Shown one piece after another: positions 1 to 7,269 of a DNA stretch of 35,066 bases. Positions within the stretch are counted from its first letter, which is position 1; the number at the start of each line of letters is the position of its first letter. A model generated the notes under the pieces. It did no database searches. It worked only from the letters and a program-made list of their open reading frames with translations, and had not been told where the DNA came from. Source of the DNA: an uncultured Hungatella sp. (GTDB lineage Bacteria > Bacillota > Clostridia > Lachnospirales > Lachnospiraceae); NCBI GenBank assembly GCA_910588325.1, contig CAJUPP010000037.1:1-35066 (forward strand), in the 5' to 3' direction. The position numbers and the translations under genes were made by a program.

Positions 1-53
1 AGAGCAGAGGACTGAAAATCCTCGTGTCACTGGTTCGATTCCGGTCCAAGGCA
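1..53 (+). tRNA. tRNA-Phe (GAA), 3' part only
   Basis: The window opens inside this tRNA. The anticodon stem 7-11/19-23 encloses the loop ctgaaaa with anticodon GAA at 14-16. The T arm is 29-45 with loop ttcgatt, and the acceptor 3' strand ends at 52 with discriminator A53. No CCA is encoded. The D arm and 5' acceptor strand lie before the window. The next tRNA follows after 23 bases, so both are probably cut from one transcript. Confidence 0.9.
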
Positions 54-76
54 TAAAACAGAATCATAGATATTTT

Positions 77-147
77 GCGGGTGTAGTTCAGTGGTAGAAC
101 ACCAGCCTTCCAAGCTGGATATGTGGGTTCGATTCCCATCACCCGCT
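77..147 (+). tRNA. tRNA-Gly (TCC)
   Basis: A complete 71-base cloverleaf. Acceptor strands gcgggtg (77-83) and cacccgc (140-146) pair fully. The anticodon stem ccagc/gctgg (102-106/114-118) encloses loop cttccaa with anticodon TCC at 109-111. The T loop ttcgatt is present and no CCA is encoded. A short T run follows directly and may help end transcription, but no proper terminator stem is visible before the clpB promoter. Confidence 0.95.
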
Positions 148-221
148 TTTTTGCTAGAATGGGAGCTTTTTAACAGGCTTTCTTTTTTTGTTTCGGGGGA
201 ATCGTTGAGAATTATAAATAA

Positions 222-248
222 TTAGCACTCATCTATTGACAGTGCTAA
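222..248 (+). promoter_or_regulatory. CIRCE operator (HrcA binding site)
   Basis: TTAGCACTC (222-230), nine spacer bases, then CAGTGCTAA (240-248). This is the CIRCE inverted repeat with one mismatch (C for G at 240). CIRCE is bound by the heat-shock repressor HrcA. The operator covers the -35 box of the clpB promoter, so repression by blocking polymerase is expected. hrcA itself is not in the window. Confidence 0.93.
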
Positions 249-264
249 CAATAAATGTTATAGT
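236..264 (+). promoter_or_regulatory. clpB promoter (sigma-A type)
   Basis: TTGACA at 236-241 and TATAGT at 259-264 are separated by 17 bases, close to the sigma-A consensus. Transcription should start near 271, giving a leader of about 48 bases before the clpB ATG. The -35 box lies inside the CIRCE operator. Confidence 0.88.
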
Positions 265-318
265 ACGGATAGAACAAAAAGCAAACAGATTCTCATTGAT
301 TCCGGAAGGAGGAACAAT

Positions 319-2919
319 ATGAACATTAATAAATTTACCCAGAAATCTGTGGAAGCCGTACAAAATTGTGAGAAACTGGCCTATGAGCATGGGAACCAGC
401 AGCTGGAGCAGGAGCATCTGCTGTACAGCCTTCTTACCTTGGAGGACAGCCTGCTCTTAAAGCTGGTCACCAAGATGAACATTTCCAAAGAGATGTTCTT
501 GAATGAGGCGGAGCAGGCAGTAAATCGTCTGACTAAGGTAAGCGGAGGCGGCCAGCTGTATGTCAGCAGTGATTTGAATAAGGTTTTGATAAGCGCGGAG
601 GACGAGGCCAAGGCCATGGGTGACGAATATGTGTCTGTGGAGCATTTGTTCCTGGCCATGCTGAAACAGCCGGACCGCACGTTAAAGGAACTGTTTAAAC
701 AATACGGTATCAACCGTGAAAGCTTTCTCCAGGCTCTGACTACTGTAAGAGGAAATCAGAGAGTGGTAAGCGACAATCCGGAGGCTACTTATGATACTCT
801 GGAAAAATACGGTTACGATTTGGTAGAGCGGGCAAGAAATCAGAAGCTGGATCCCGTGATTGGCCGTGACGGGGAGATTCGGAATGTGGTAAGAATCCTT
901 TCCCGTAAGACAAAGAACAATCCGGTATTGATTGGTGAGCCAGGCGTAGGAAAGACAGCCGTGGTAGAAGGCCTTGCTCAAAGAATTGTCAGAGGTGATG
1001 TGCCGGAAGGACTGAAGGATAAAAAGCTGTTTGCACTGGACATGGGAGCTCTGGTAGCAGGAGCCAAATACAGAGGCGAGTTTGAGGAGCGTCTGAAAGC
1101 AGTCCTGGAAGAAGTGAAGAAAAGCGACGGACAGATTATCCTGTTTATTGACGAGCTGCACACCATTGTGGGAGCAGGAAAAACAGAAGGTTCCATGGAT
1201 GCGGGCAATATGCTGAAACCTATGCTGGCCAGAGGAGAACTGCACTGTATCGGCGCTACCACATTAGACGAATACCGGAAATATATAGAGAAGGATGCAG
1301 CCTTGGAACGGCGTTTTCAGCCGGTGATGGTGGAGGAACCTACGGTGGAGGATACCATCTCTATTTTAAGAGGACTAAAAGAACGGTACGAAGTATTTCA
1401 TGGCGTGAAGATTACAGACTCGGCGCTGGTTTCGGCGGCTATGCTGTCCGATCGATATATTTCAGACCGTTTCCTGCCGGATAAGGCCATTGATCTGGTG
1501 GATGAGGCTTGTGCCATGATTAAGACAGAATTAGATTCCATGCCTGCGGAACTGGATGAACTGTCACGAAAGATTATGCAGATGGAGATTGAAGAGGCGG
1601 CATTGAAAAAGGAGACAGACCATCTCAGTCAGGATCGTTTGGCAGATCTGCAGAAGGAACTGGCAGAATTACACGATGAATTTACGGTGAAGAAGGCCCA
1701 GTGGGAGAACGAAAAAACTTCGGTGGAGAAACTGTCCTCCCTTAGAGAAGAGATCGAGAACGTCAACCGCCAGATTGCCCAGGCGAAACAGGAGTATAAT
1801 CTGAATAAAGCGGCAGAGCTGCAGTATGGCAAACTTCCTGAGCTGCAGAAGCAGTTGGCAGCAGAGGAAGAGAAGGTGAAAAGCCAGGATTTGAGTCTGG
1901 TGCATGAGAACGTTACAGAGGATGAAATCGCCAGAATCATTTCCCGATGGACCGGCATTCCGGTAGCCAAACTGACAGAGAGCGAGAGAAGCAAAACTCT
2001 GCACCTGGATACTGTGCTTCACAGACGGGTAGTAGGACAGGATGAAGGGGTAGAGAAAGTAACAGAAGCCATTATCCGTTCCAAGGCCGGAATTAAAGAC
2101 CCTACAAAGCCCATCGGTTCTTTCTTGTTTATGGGACCTACCGGTGTAGGTAAGACAGAACTGGCGAAAGCCTTGGCTGAAAGTCTGTTTGATGATGAAA
2201 CCAACATGGTTCGTATCGATATGAGCGAATATATGGAGAAACATTCCGTAGCCCGTCTCATCGGAGCGCCTCCAGGATATGTAGGATACGACGAAGGCGG
2301 CCAGCTGACAGAGGCAGTCAGAAGAAAACCTTACTGTGTAGTCCTGTTTGATGAGGTGGAAAAGGCCCATCCGGATGTGTTCAATGTGCTTTTGCAGGTA
2401 TTGGATGATGGGCGCATTACCGATTCCACAGGGAAGACAGTGGACTTTAAAAATACCATTATTATCATGACATCCAACATTGGTTCCCAGTATCTTCTAG
2501 AGGGGATTGATGAGCAGGGCAATATTCAGAAAGAGGCGGAGGATATGGCCATGAATGACCTGCGAAGCCATTTCCGTCCGGAATTTTTGAATCGTTTGGA
2601 TGAGATTATTCTCTTTAAGCCGCTGTCAAAAGAGTTTATCGGAAATATCGTATCCCTGCTGGTTGCAGATACCAACAAGCGGTTGGCAGACCGGGAGATA
2701 CAAGTGGCGCTGACGGATAAGGCAAAGAACTTCGTGATAGAACATGGATATGATCCGGTATACGGAGCCAGGCCTTTGAAGAGGTACCTGCAAAAATATG
2801 TGGAGACACTGGCTGCTAAAATTATTCTTAAGGATCTGGTAAGGTCAGGAAATACTATAGTCATAGACACAGAAGCAGACGGACAGAGGCTGACTGCCAG
2901 AGTGGAGGAAATAGGATAA
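319..2919 (+). CDS. clpB: ATP-dependent chaperone ClpB
   Basis: ClpB is a hexameric AAA+ disaggregase that works with DnaK to pull proteins out of aggregates in the cytosol. The 866-residue product has the family's usual length and domain order: an N-terminal Clp-N repeat region (about 1-145), NBD1 with Walker A GEPGVGKT at about 206-213, the long coiled-coil middle domain (about 400-520) that separates ClpB from ClpC and ClpA, and NBD2 with Walker A GPTGVGKT at about 606-613. DEL and DEV acidic motifs follow each Walker A. The ATG at 319 follows a strong ribosome binding site (ggaaggagga, 303-312). The gene stands alone under a CIRCE-controlled promoter. No truncation or frameshift is seen. 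Confidence 0.98.
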   Translation: MNINKFTQKSVEAVQNCEKLAYEHGNQQLEQEHLLYSLLTLEDSLLLKLVTKMNISKEMFLNEAEQAVNRLTKVSGGGQLYVSSDLNKVLISAEDEAKAMGDEYVSVEHLFLAMLKQPDRTLKELFKQYGINRESFLQALTTVRGNQRVVSDNPEATYDTLEKYGYDLVERARNQKLDPVIGRDGEIRNVVRILSRKTKNNPVLIGEPGVGKTAVVEGLAQRIVRGDVPEGLKDKKLFALDMGALVAGAKYRGEFEERLKAVLEEVKKSDGQIILFIDELHTIVGAGKTEGSMDAGNMLKPMLARGELHCIGATTLDEYRKYIEKDAALERRFQPVMVEEPTVEDTISILRGLKERYEVFHGVKITDSALVSAAMLSDRYISDRFLPDKAIDLVDEACAMIKTELDSMPAELDELSRKIMQMEIEEAALKKETDHLSQDRLADLQKELAELHDEFTVKKAQWENEKTSVEKLSSLREEIENVNRQIAQAKQEYNLNKAAELQYGKLPELQKQLAAEEEKVKSQDLSLVHENVTEDEIARIISRWTGIPVAKLTESERSKTLHLDTVLHRRVVGQDEGVEKVTEAIIRSKAGIKDPTKPIGSFLFMGPTGVGKTELAKALAESLFDDETNMVRIDMSEYMEKHSVARLIGAPPGYVGYDEGGQLTEAVRRKPYCVVLFDEVEKAHPDVFNVLLQVLDDGRITDSTGKTVDFKNTIIIMTSNIGSQYLLEGIDEQGNIQKEAEDMAMNDLRSHFRPEFLNRLDEIILFKPLSKEFIGNIVSLLVADTNKRLADREIQVALTDKAKNFVIEHGYDPVYGARPLKRYLQKYVETLAAKIILKDLVRSGNTIVIDTEADGQRLTARVEEIG

Positions 2920-2954
2920 AAGTTCATGAGAGGAAAAATGACAGGCAGGAAATG

Positions 2955-3096
2955 CCACTGTTCACAGGTGTCCTGTGAACGTAACAGCATACGCCCAATT
3001 CTAATCGCCTGCGGCGATGGGGCATATGCTTTGGCCCCATAACTGTATTGGTTTATGACGAATCAGCGGAGTGATTCGTCATGGAGTGAACAGTAA
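2955..3096. repeat. Structured intergenic element with stacked hairpins
   Basis: This non-coding block after clpB folds into several perfect or near-perfect hairpins. These are gttcacagg/cctgtgaac (2960-2968/2972-2980, 3-base loop), atcgcc/ggcgat (3004-3009/3013-3018) nested inside gcata-c-gccc/gggg-c-atatgc, a competing atgggg/ccccat pairing (3017-3040), and an 11-bp stem atgacgaatca/tgattcgtcat (3055-3065/3072-3082). The outer words actgttcac (2957-2965) and gtgaacagt (3086-3094) are also complementary, so the whole unit can close on itself. No T-run follows, so it is not a plain terminator. It is probably a dispersed palindromic repeat or a structured RNA. No family is recognised. Confidence 0.6.
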
Positions 3097-3135
3097 CTGG
3101 GAAATATCCATAAATGGACAGGGCGTGGAATGGCA

Positions 3136-3165
3136 TTGAAAAGGAATACTATTTTATGCTATCAT
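3136..3165 (+). promoter_or_regulatory. Promoter for the DUF4250-pilin pair
   Basis: TTGAAA at 3136-3141 and TATCAT at 3160-3165 are separated by 18 bases. A TG one base before the -10 box makes it an extended -10. The start would fall near 3172, about 36 bases before the DUF4250 ATG. Confidence 0.55.
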
Positions 3166-3207
3166 AACACCGTCAGCTGAGAATCGTAAATTTGGAGAGG
3201 GAATGTT

Positions 3208-3387
3208 ATGAATAATATGCCGAAAGATCCGGTAATGCTGTTAAGCTATATCAATACACAATTGAGAGACTTCTATCCATCCCTGGATGAGTTCTGTAAA
3301 TCTGCAGGTGCGTCCAGAGAGAAGATAGAGGAGACATTACTATCCATAGACTATTCTTATGATCCGGAGAAAAATCAGTTTACGTAA
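3208..3387 (+). CDS. DUF4250 domain small protein
   Basis: A 59-residue protein starting MNNMPKDPVMLLSYINTQLR, followed by a segment reading DFYPSLDEFC. This matches DUF4250, a small family of unknown function found mainly in Clostridia. The ATG at 3208 has a good ribosome binding site (ggagagg, 3193-3199). The protein is short and charged, with no membrane segment, and its middle could be a small helix-turn-helix-like fold; that is only a guess from the pattern. Its last 29 bases overlap the start of the pilin-like gene in another frame, suggesting translational coupling. No function is claimed. Confidence 0.85.
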   Translation: MNNMPKDPVMLLSYINTQLRDFYPSLDEFCKSAGASREKIEETLLSIDYSYDPEKNQFT

Positions 3388-3805
3388 GAACAGCGGCTTT
3401 ACATTACTGGAAATGCTGGCAGTTATTGCAATTATTTCCATATTGGCGGCAATTTCCATTCCTGCGTACCAGAATGTAAAGAGGAATGCACAGGAGAAAG
3501 TGCTGGCATATAACACCAGAATGATTTCCTTCGTGCTTCAGGAATACCTGGAAGAACAAAGGCTGGAGGGAAAATCCAGCCGACAGACGATTCGCCTCCT
3601 GACATCTACAGCTATCGGAGATCCGGAAAATCCATTATTCGGAAGGCTTGAAGGAACCGATCTGAAAGATACCTGGATTGTTTATGTAAATACGTCATAT
3701 GGCAGTGAGGACTATGGCGGATTTGAGATTGAATGGAAAAATTACAGAGCAAAATGTTACTCCGGAAAAGAACTGGAGATAGAAACCATAAAGAAAAAGG
3801 ATTAG
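3359..3805 (+). CDS. Type IV pilin-like protein (pseudopilin)
   Basis: A 148-residue protein with a class III signal peptide. A basic 12-residue leader ends at Gly13, followed by Phe14 and the hydrophobic stretch FTLLEMLAVIAIISILAAIS with Glu at mature position +5. This is the classic prepilin peptidase and N-methylation motif. Such proteins are inserted in the membrane and assemble into pili, secretion pseudopili or competence fibres. The rest is a soluble head without cysteine pairs typical of major pilins. The only in-frame ATG before the motif is at 3359, inside the DUF4250 gene, and has no close ribosome binding site, so translation probably depends on the upstream gene. No prepilin peptidase, assembly ATPase or platform gene is nearby, so it is an orphan. 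Confidence 0.85.
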   Translation: MIRRKISLRKNSGFTLLEMLAVIAIISILAAISIPAYQNVKRNAQEKVLAYNTRMISFVLQEYLEEQRLEGKSSRQTIRLLTSTAIGDPENPLFGRLEGTDLKDTWIVYVNTSYGSEDYGGFEIEWKNYRAKCYSGKELEIETIKKKD

Positions 3806-3874
3806 AGCGCGTCTGTTTATGAATGTTCGCTGAAGACGGCGAAAATGAATATTCAGAGGCGCTTTCTTCGTTTT
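3806..3874 (+). terminator. Intrinsic terminator after the pilin-like gene
   Basis: A long imperfect hairpin begins with agcgc (3806-3810) and closes with gcgct (3859-3863). Further pairing is tctg/caga and ttcgc/gcgaa, and a T-rich tail follows (3863-3874). The stem contains mismatches. Its position just after the stop codon supports a terminator role. Confidence 0.6.
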
Positions 3875-3892
3875 ATATTCAAAAAGTATCCC

Positions 3893-3921
3893 TTGCATAT
3901 GAAAAAAAGGAAGAGTAAAAT
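3893..3921 (+). promoter_or_regulatory. Promoter for cardiolipin synthase
   Basis: TTGCAT at 3893-3898 and TAAAAT at 3916-3921 are separated by 17 bases. The expected start is near 3928. The ribosome binding site aggtgat (3937-3943) then lies six bases before the ATG. Confidence 0.65.
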
Positions 3922-3949
3922 AACGGACATGAAGTGAGGTGATTATTTC

Positions 3950-5479
3950 ATGGAAATGATAGTAAAGTCAGTGGCAGAGGTTTGGGGCTGGCTGATGGAA
4001 AATCTGTTTTATATTAATCTGTTTTTGTCTGTGGTAATTGTGTTTTTTCAGAGAAGAGATCCGAAGGCAGTATGGACCTGGCTTTTGGCATTGTATTTTG
4101 TGCCGATTTTTGGATTTCTTTTGTATCTGGTACTGTGTCAGGATTTTCGCAAAAGCAAAATGTTCCATGTGAAGGAGGTGGAGGATCGGCTGCGATATCC
4201 TATCAAATCCCAGGAAGAGGGGATTCAGGACAGGGAGAGCTGGTTCAGAGATCCGTTGTGCAGGGATTATGAAGATTTGGTGTTATATAATCTGACAACC
4301 TCGGGAGCTGTTTTAACTGTAGACAATACAGTGGATATTTTTACGGATGGTGTGGAAAAGTTTCAGGATTTGAAAGAGGAGATGAGGAAAGCTGAAAAAT
4401 ATATCCATATTCAATATTACATTATAAAAAATGATGAGTTATTTGAATCAATGATCCCTATTCTGGAAGAGAAAGTCAGAGAGGGGGTGGAAGTACGGAT
4501 TCTGTATGACGGCATGGGAGGCCGCTTCATGCCGAAGCGGGTTTGGGAAAGGCTTAGAAAAAACGGAATACAGGTTGGAGAGTTTTTTCCGGCATTTCTT
4601 GGCAGGCTTCAGCTTCGTGTAAACTACAGGAACCACAGAAAGATTGTGGTGATTGACGGGAAGGTGGGGTATGTAGGCGGCTTCAATATAGGACGGGAGT
4701 ATATTTCCAAAGACCCCAAGTTCGGTTATTGGAGAGACACGCACCTGAAGATTCGCGGAAGTGCAGTATATGCCCTGCAGATTCGTTTTGTTCTGGACTG
4801 GAATTATGCTACGAAAGAAAATCTGTTCAAAAACGGTAAATATTTTGGACTGTCGGATAAGAATGAGGGAAAAGAGGCAGAGGAGAAGATGGAAGCCCTT
4901 GACATACCGAAACCAGAACTTTTCGGACAGCGGGCCGGAATCCAGATTATCAACAGCGGGCCGGATGCCAGTAACCGTCAGATAAGGAATAATTACCTTC
5001 AATTGTTCCACAAGGCCAAGCATCATATATATATTCAGACCCCTTATTTTGTACCGGATGATACGATTTTGTCGGCTCTGAAAATCGCGGCGGAGTCTGG
5101 TCTGGATGTTCGTCTGATGATTCCGTGCAAGCCGGATCATCCCTTTGTGTACTGGGCAACGTACTCTTATGTGAAGGATATGCTGGAGGCCGGAGCCAGA
5201 TGCTATACGTATGAAGACGGTTTCCTTCACGCCAAAGGCGTGATGGTAGACAGCCTGGTAAGTTGCTATGGAACTGCCAACATGGATATCCGAAGTTTTG
5301 AGCTGAACTTTGAGGTAAATGCTACGATTTTTGACGCGGAGACCACTCAGAAGCTGGAGACTGCCTTTTTAAAGGATTTGGACCATTGTCGGGAGATTAC
5401 AAAGAAGAGATATGAGCAGAGGGGACTTGTGATTCGGGTAAAAGAGCAGTGCAGCCGGCTTTTGTCACCGCTTTTATAA
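3950..5479 (+). CDS. cls: Cardiolipin synthase (phospholipase D family)
   Basis: This membrane enzyme joins two phosphatidylglycerol molecules to make cardiolipin and glycerol. The 509-residue length is typical of bacterial ClsA-type proteins. Two N-terminal membrane helices (about 15-32 and 41-62) form the usual PLDc_N anchor. Two catalytic HKD motifs follow: His229, Lys231 and Asp236 in the first, and His427, Lys429 and Asp434 in the second, each followed by the expected small residues and GGFN or GTAN. The ATG at 3950 sits behind a strong site aggtgat. A second ATG two codons later is possible. The gene has its own promoter and is followed by the palindromic repeat region, so it is probably monocistronic. 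Confidence 0.95.
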   Translation: MEMIVKSVAEVWGWLMENLFYINLFLSVVIVFFQRRDPKAVWTWLLALYFVPIFGFLLYLVLCQDFRKSKMFHVKEVEDRLRYPIKSQEEGIQDRESWFRDPLCRDYEDLVLYNLTTSGAVLTVDNTVDIFTDGVEKFQDLKEEMRKAEKYIHIQYYIIKNDELFESMIPILEEKVREGVEVRILYDGMGGRFMPKRVWERLRKNGIQVGEFFPAFLGRLQLRVNYRNHRKIVVIDGKVGYVGGFNIGREYISKDPKFGYWRDTHLKIRGSAVYALQIRFVLDWNYATKENLFKNGKYFGLSDKNEGKEAEEKMEALDIPKPELFGQRAGIQIINSGPDASNRQIRNNYLQLFHKAKHHIYIQTPYFVPDDTILSALKIAAESGLDVRLMIPCKPDHPFVYWATYSYVKDMLEAGARCYTYEDGFLHAKGVMVDSLVSCYGTANMDIRSFELNFEVNATIFDAETTQKLETAFLKDLDHCREITKKRYEQRGLVIRVKEQCSRLLSPLL

Positions 5480-5505
5480 CAGGAAACGCTCTAGTGCAAC
5501 GATGT

Positions 5506-5672
5506 ACTAGTGTTCTGACACATTTACTTTCAGTTAAATGACGCAGAATGAATTTTCAGCCTGCAAGGCGGAGGAGGGAGGCGATGCGGTGGCATCGTTG
5601 ACCGACGACAACATGGCAGATGGAAATTCAGGCAAGTCATTTGACGAAATGTAAATGTGTCAGAACACTAGT
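5506..5672. repeat. Palindromic element A
   Basis: The outer arms 5506-5527 and 5651-5672 are a perfect 22-bp inverted repeat (left arm starts actagtgttctgacac). Inside, the two halves still pair imperfectly down to a central hairpin cgatgc-ggtg-gcatcg (5582-5597). The core (5557-5630) is about 80% identical by hand alignment to the inverted core of element B. A smaller inverted repeat, ctagt/actag (5491-5495/5506-5510), touches its left edge. There is no open reading frame of note. It looks like a dispersed palindromic repeat (MITE- or REP-like) or a structured RNA and may also end cls transcription. Confidence 0.8.
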
Positions 5673-5833
5673 ATAACCCACACGAATTAACCGTACCTTT
5701 CACTTGTCTAAATTTCCATCTGCTGCGTTGTCGTCAATCAACGCAGCCACCGGCTACGCCTCATTCCTCCGCCTTGCAGGCTGAAAATTTATCCTGCGTG
5801 AACGGTATCGGTAATTAGTGTGGGTTATACTAG
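5668..5833. repeat. Palindromic element B (inverted relative to A)
   Basis: The outer arms 5668-5683 and 5818-5833 are a perfect 16-bp inverted repeat (left arm ctagtataacccacac). Pairing continues imperfectly inward through aatta, ccg, tacc, ttcac and taaattt blocks. The core on the opposite strand (5783 back to 5709) matches the core of element A, with a central hairpin ctgcgttg/caacgcag (5723-5730/5739-5746). The arms share no sequence with those of A beyond the CTAG tip, which the two elements share at 5668-5671. Together A and B fill the gap between cls and the next gene. Confidence 0.8.
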
Positions 5834-5863
5834 AGAAATATGAATAGAAAATGATAAGATGCT

Positions 5864-5869
5864 TATACT
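5864..5869 (+). promoter_or_regulatory. Possible -10 box giving a leaderless transcript
   Basis: TATACT at 5864-5869 lies seven bases before the ATG at 5876, so a start seven bases after the -10 box would fall on the A of the start codon. The -35 region (tgaata, 5841-5846, 17-base spacing) is weak. No ribosome binding site precedes this ATG, which fits a leaderless message. Confidence 0.35.
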
Positions 5870-5875
5870 AGCCAC

Positions 5876-6391
5876 ATGAAGATACTAAATCATGTGAAAC
5901 AGGCAGGAATAAATTTTTGTAAATGTGGTGTGACCGGATGGTGTCTGGAGGTGATGTTTACCTCCGTGGAGTCTATGATGCTTCACGACTGGCGGCTTAT
6001 GGGAAAGACTTCTCTTTTGATGTTTCCCATCTACGGTCTGGGGGCACTTTTGGCTCCCATAGGAAAAGGAATTGACCGGTGGCTGGATGTGGCAGCAGGA
6101 GTTGGAATGCAAAGAAAGAGGTGGACAGCGTCTCCTTGGCCTAAGACGGTGCCTCTGACGCTGTGGGACAGAGTTTTGCGTCATGGAATGCTTTATATGG
6201 TGTTGATTTTTGTGGCAGAGTATATTTCGGGAGCATGGTTAAGGGAGAAAGGTATCTGTCCATGGGACTATACAGGCCGTCACAGTAATATCAACGGATT
6301 GATTCGACTGGACTTTGCACCGCTGTGGTTTGGCACCGGACTTTTATTCGAAAAGATTACAACCAGGCGACAGGGGAAAGGGGAACTGTGA
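5876..6391 (+). CDS. PF06541-type integral membrane protein
   Basis: A 171-residue membrane protein with about four hydrophobic segments. It carries the marks of the PF06541 family (named for CmpB, a putative ABC transporter permease), with CGVTGWCLEVMFTS near the N terminus and CPWDYTGRHSNINGLIRLDF near the C terminus. The family is common in Clostridia and its function is not established; some members are called ABC permeases without proof. No ATPase partner is adjacent. The start is uncertain: the ATG at 5876 has no ribosome binding site and may be leaderless, while an internal GTG at codon 7 or 19 is also possible. Homologues usually begin just a few residues before the GVTGW motif, which fits 5876. 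Confidence 0.75.
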   Translation: MKILNHVKQAGINFCKCGVTGWCLEVMFTSVESMMLHDWRLMGKTSLLMFPIYGLGALLAPIGKGIDRWLDVAAGVGMQRKRWTASPWPKTVPLTLWDRVLRHGMLYMVLIFVAEYISGAWLREKGICPWDYTGRHSNINGLIRLDFAPLWFGTGLLFEKITTRRQGKGEL

Positions 6392-6416
6392 ACAGCAACA
6401 ACTGTGAAGAATCATG

Positions 6417-6461
6417 AAAAAGAAGGGGGCATAAGACTTGTATTTGTGCCCTTCTTATACT
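6417..6461 (+). promoter_or_regulatory. Hairpin and probable promoter before plsC
   Basis: aagaaggg (about 6420-6427) pairs with cccttctt (6449-6456), but no T-run follows, so termination is doubtful. TATACT at 6456-6461 with aagact (6433-6438) 17 bases upstream is a plausible promoter with a weak -35. The -10 box overlaps the last base of the hairpin. Confidence 0.35.
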
Positions 6462-6519
6462 AAAATGAAGAGGAAAAGATGGAGTGGGGCCATCAAAAGC
6501 GGCTAAGAAGGAGAGACAT

Positions 6520-7269
6520 ATGATTAAATTTATAGTAGTTGCATTGACGGTTATCTTATTTTTAGTTTTAAGCATTCCACTGCTTTTATGGGAGGCATAT
6601 CTGGGCAGGAAAAATCCGGAAAAGAGAGACTGGCAGAGCCTTCATGTGGTTCAGGCAGTGTTCCGGTTTGTCTTAAAAATTGTAGGTGTACATATAACAG
6701 TAAAAGGCCAGGAGAATATTCCAAAAGATCAGGCAGTTTTGTATGTAGGAAATCACAGAAGTTATTTTGACATTCTGGTGGGCTATACCACAGTTCCCAC
6801 ACTGCTGGGGTTTGTAGCCAAGAAAGAGATGATGAGGTATCCGCTTCTGTATAACTGGATGGAAAATGTTCATTGCCTGTTTTTGGACAGAGACAATCTG
6901 AAAGAGGCTATGAAAACCATTATAAAAGGAATCGAGCAGGTAAAATCAGGAATTTCCGTATGGATTTTTCCAGAGGGAACCAGAAACTCAGACAGGGATA
7001 TTATGGATATGCTTCCCTTTAAGGAGGGAAGCTTAAAGATTGCGGAGAAGTCAGGATGTCCGGTGATTCCGGTAGCTATTACAGGCACGGCGGAGATATT
7101 TGAGAAACATATTCCTGTTATGAAGAAATCCGATGTGACCATAGAGTTTGGGAAGCCGTTTCTTGTAAAGGAACTGGAGCCGGCAAAGAGGAAGTTTGCA
7201 GGAGCATACACGAGAGAACAGATAGAGAAGATGCTGAGGAAGGAAAAAGAGGAAAGAGGAGACAGATAG
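6520..7269 (+). CDS. plsC: 1-acyl-sn-glycerol-3-phosphate acyltransferase
   Basis: PlsC adds the second acyl chain to lysophosphatidic acid to make phosphatidic acid, the precursor of membrane phospholipids. The 249-residue protein has an N-terminal membrane helix (about 3-23). Motif I is NHRSYFD (Asn78 to Asp84, with catalytic His79 and Asp84) and motif III is FPEGTR (150-155). A longer frame opens at a GTG at 6484, but the ATG at 6520 has a strong ribosome binding site (aaggag, 6508-6513) and gives the normal family N terminus. The stop codon is followed directly by the pheA ATG, so the two are co-transcribed. plsC with cls upstream makes this stretch rich in phospholipid genes. Confidence 0.92.
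   Translation: MIKFIVVALTVILFLVLSIPLLLWEAYLGRKNPEKRDWQSLHVVQAVFRFVLKIVGVHITVKGQENIPKDQAVLYVGNHRSYFDILVGYTTVPTLLGFVAKKEMMRYPLLYNWMENVHCLFLDRDNLKEAMKTIIKGIEQVKSGISVWIFPEGTRNSDRDIMDMLPFKEGSLKIAEKSGCPVIPVAITGTAEIFEKHIPVMKKSDVTIEFGKPFLVKELEPAKRKFAGAYTREQIEKMLRKEKEERGDR

Noticed and set aside
148..200. Intrinsic terminator after the tRNA genes
   Set aside because: There are T-rich runs, but I could find no convincing GC-rich stem before them.
1669..2370. Long antisense frame (233 codons) inside clpB
   Set aside because: It lies wholly opposite a highly conserved gene, has no ribosome binding site or known domain, and reflects codon bias of clpB.
4448..5230. Antisense frame of 260 codons inside cls
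   Set aside because: It is opposite the conserved phospholipase D domains and shows no protein-like motif.
5506..5833. Elements A and B as an insertion sequence or a CRISPR array
   Set aside because: There is no transposase frame, and the repeats are two palindromes with different arms rather than regularly spaced short repeats with unique spacers.
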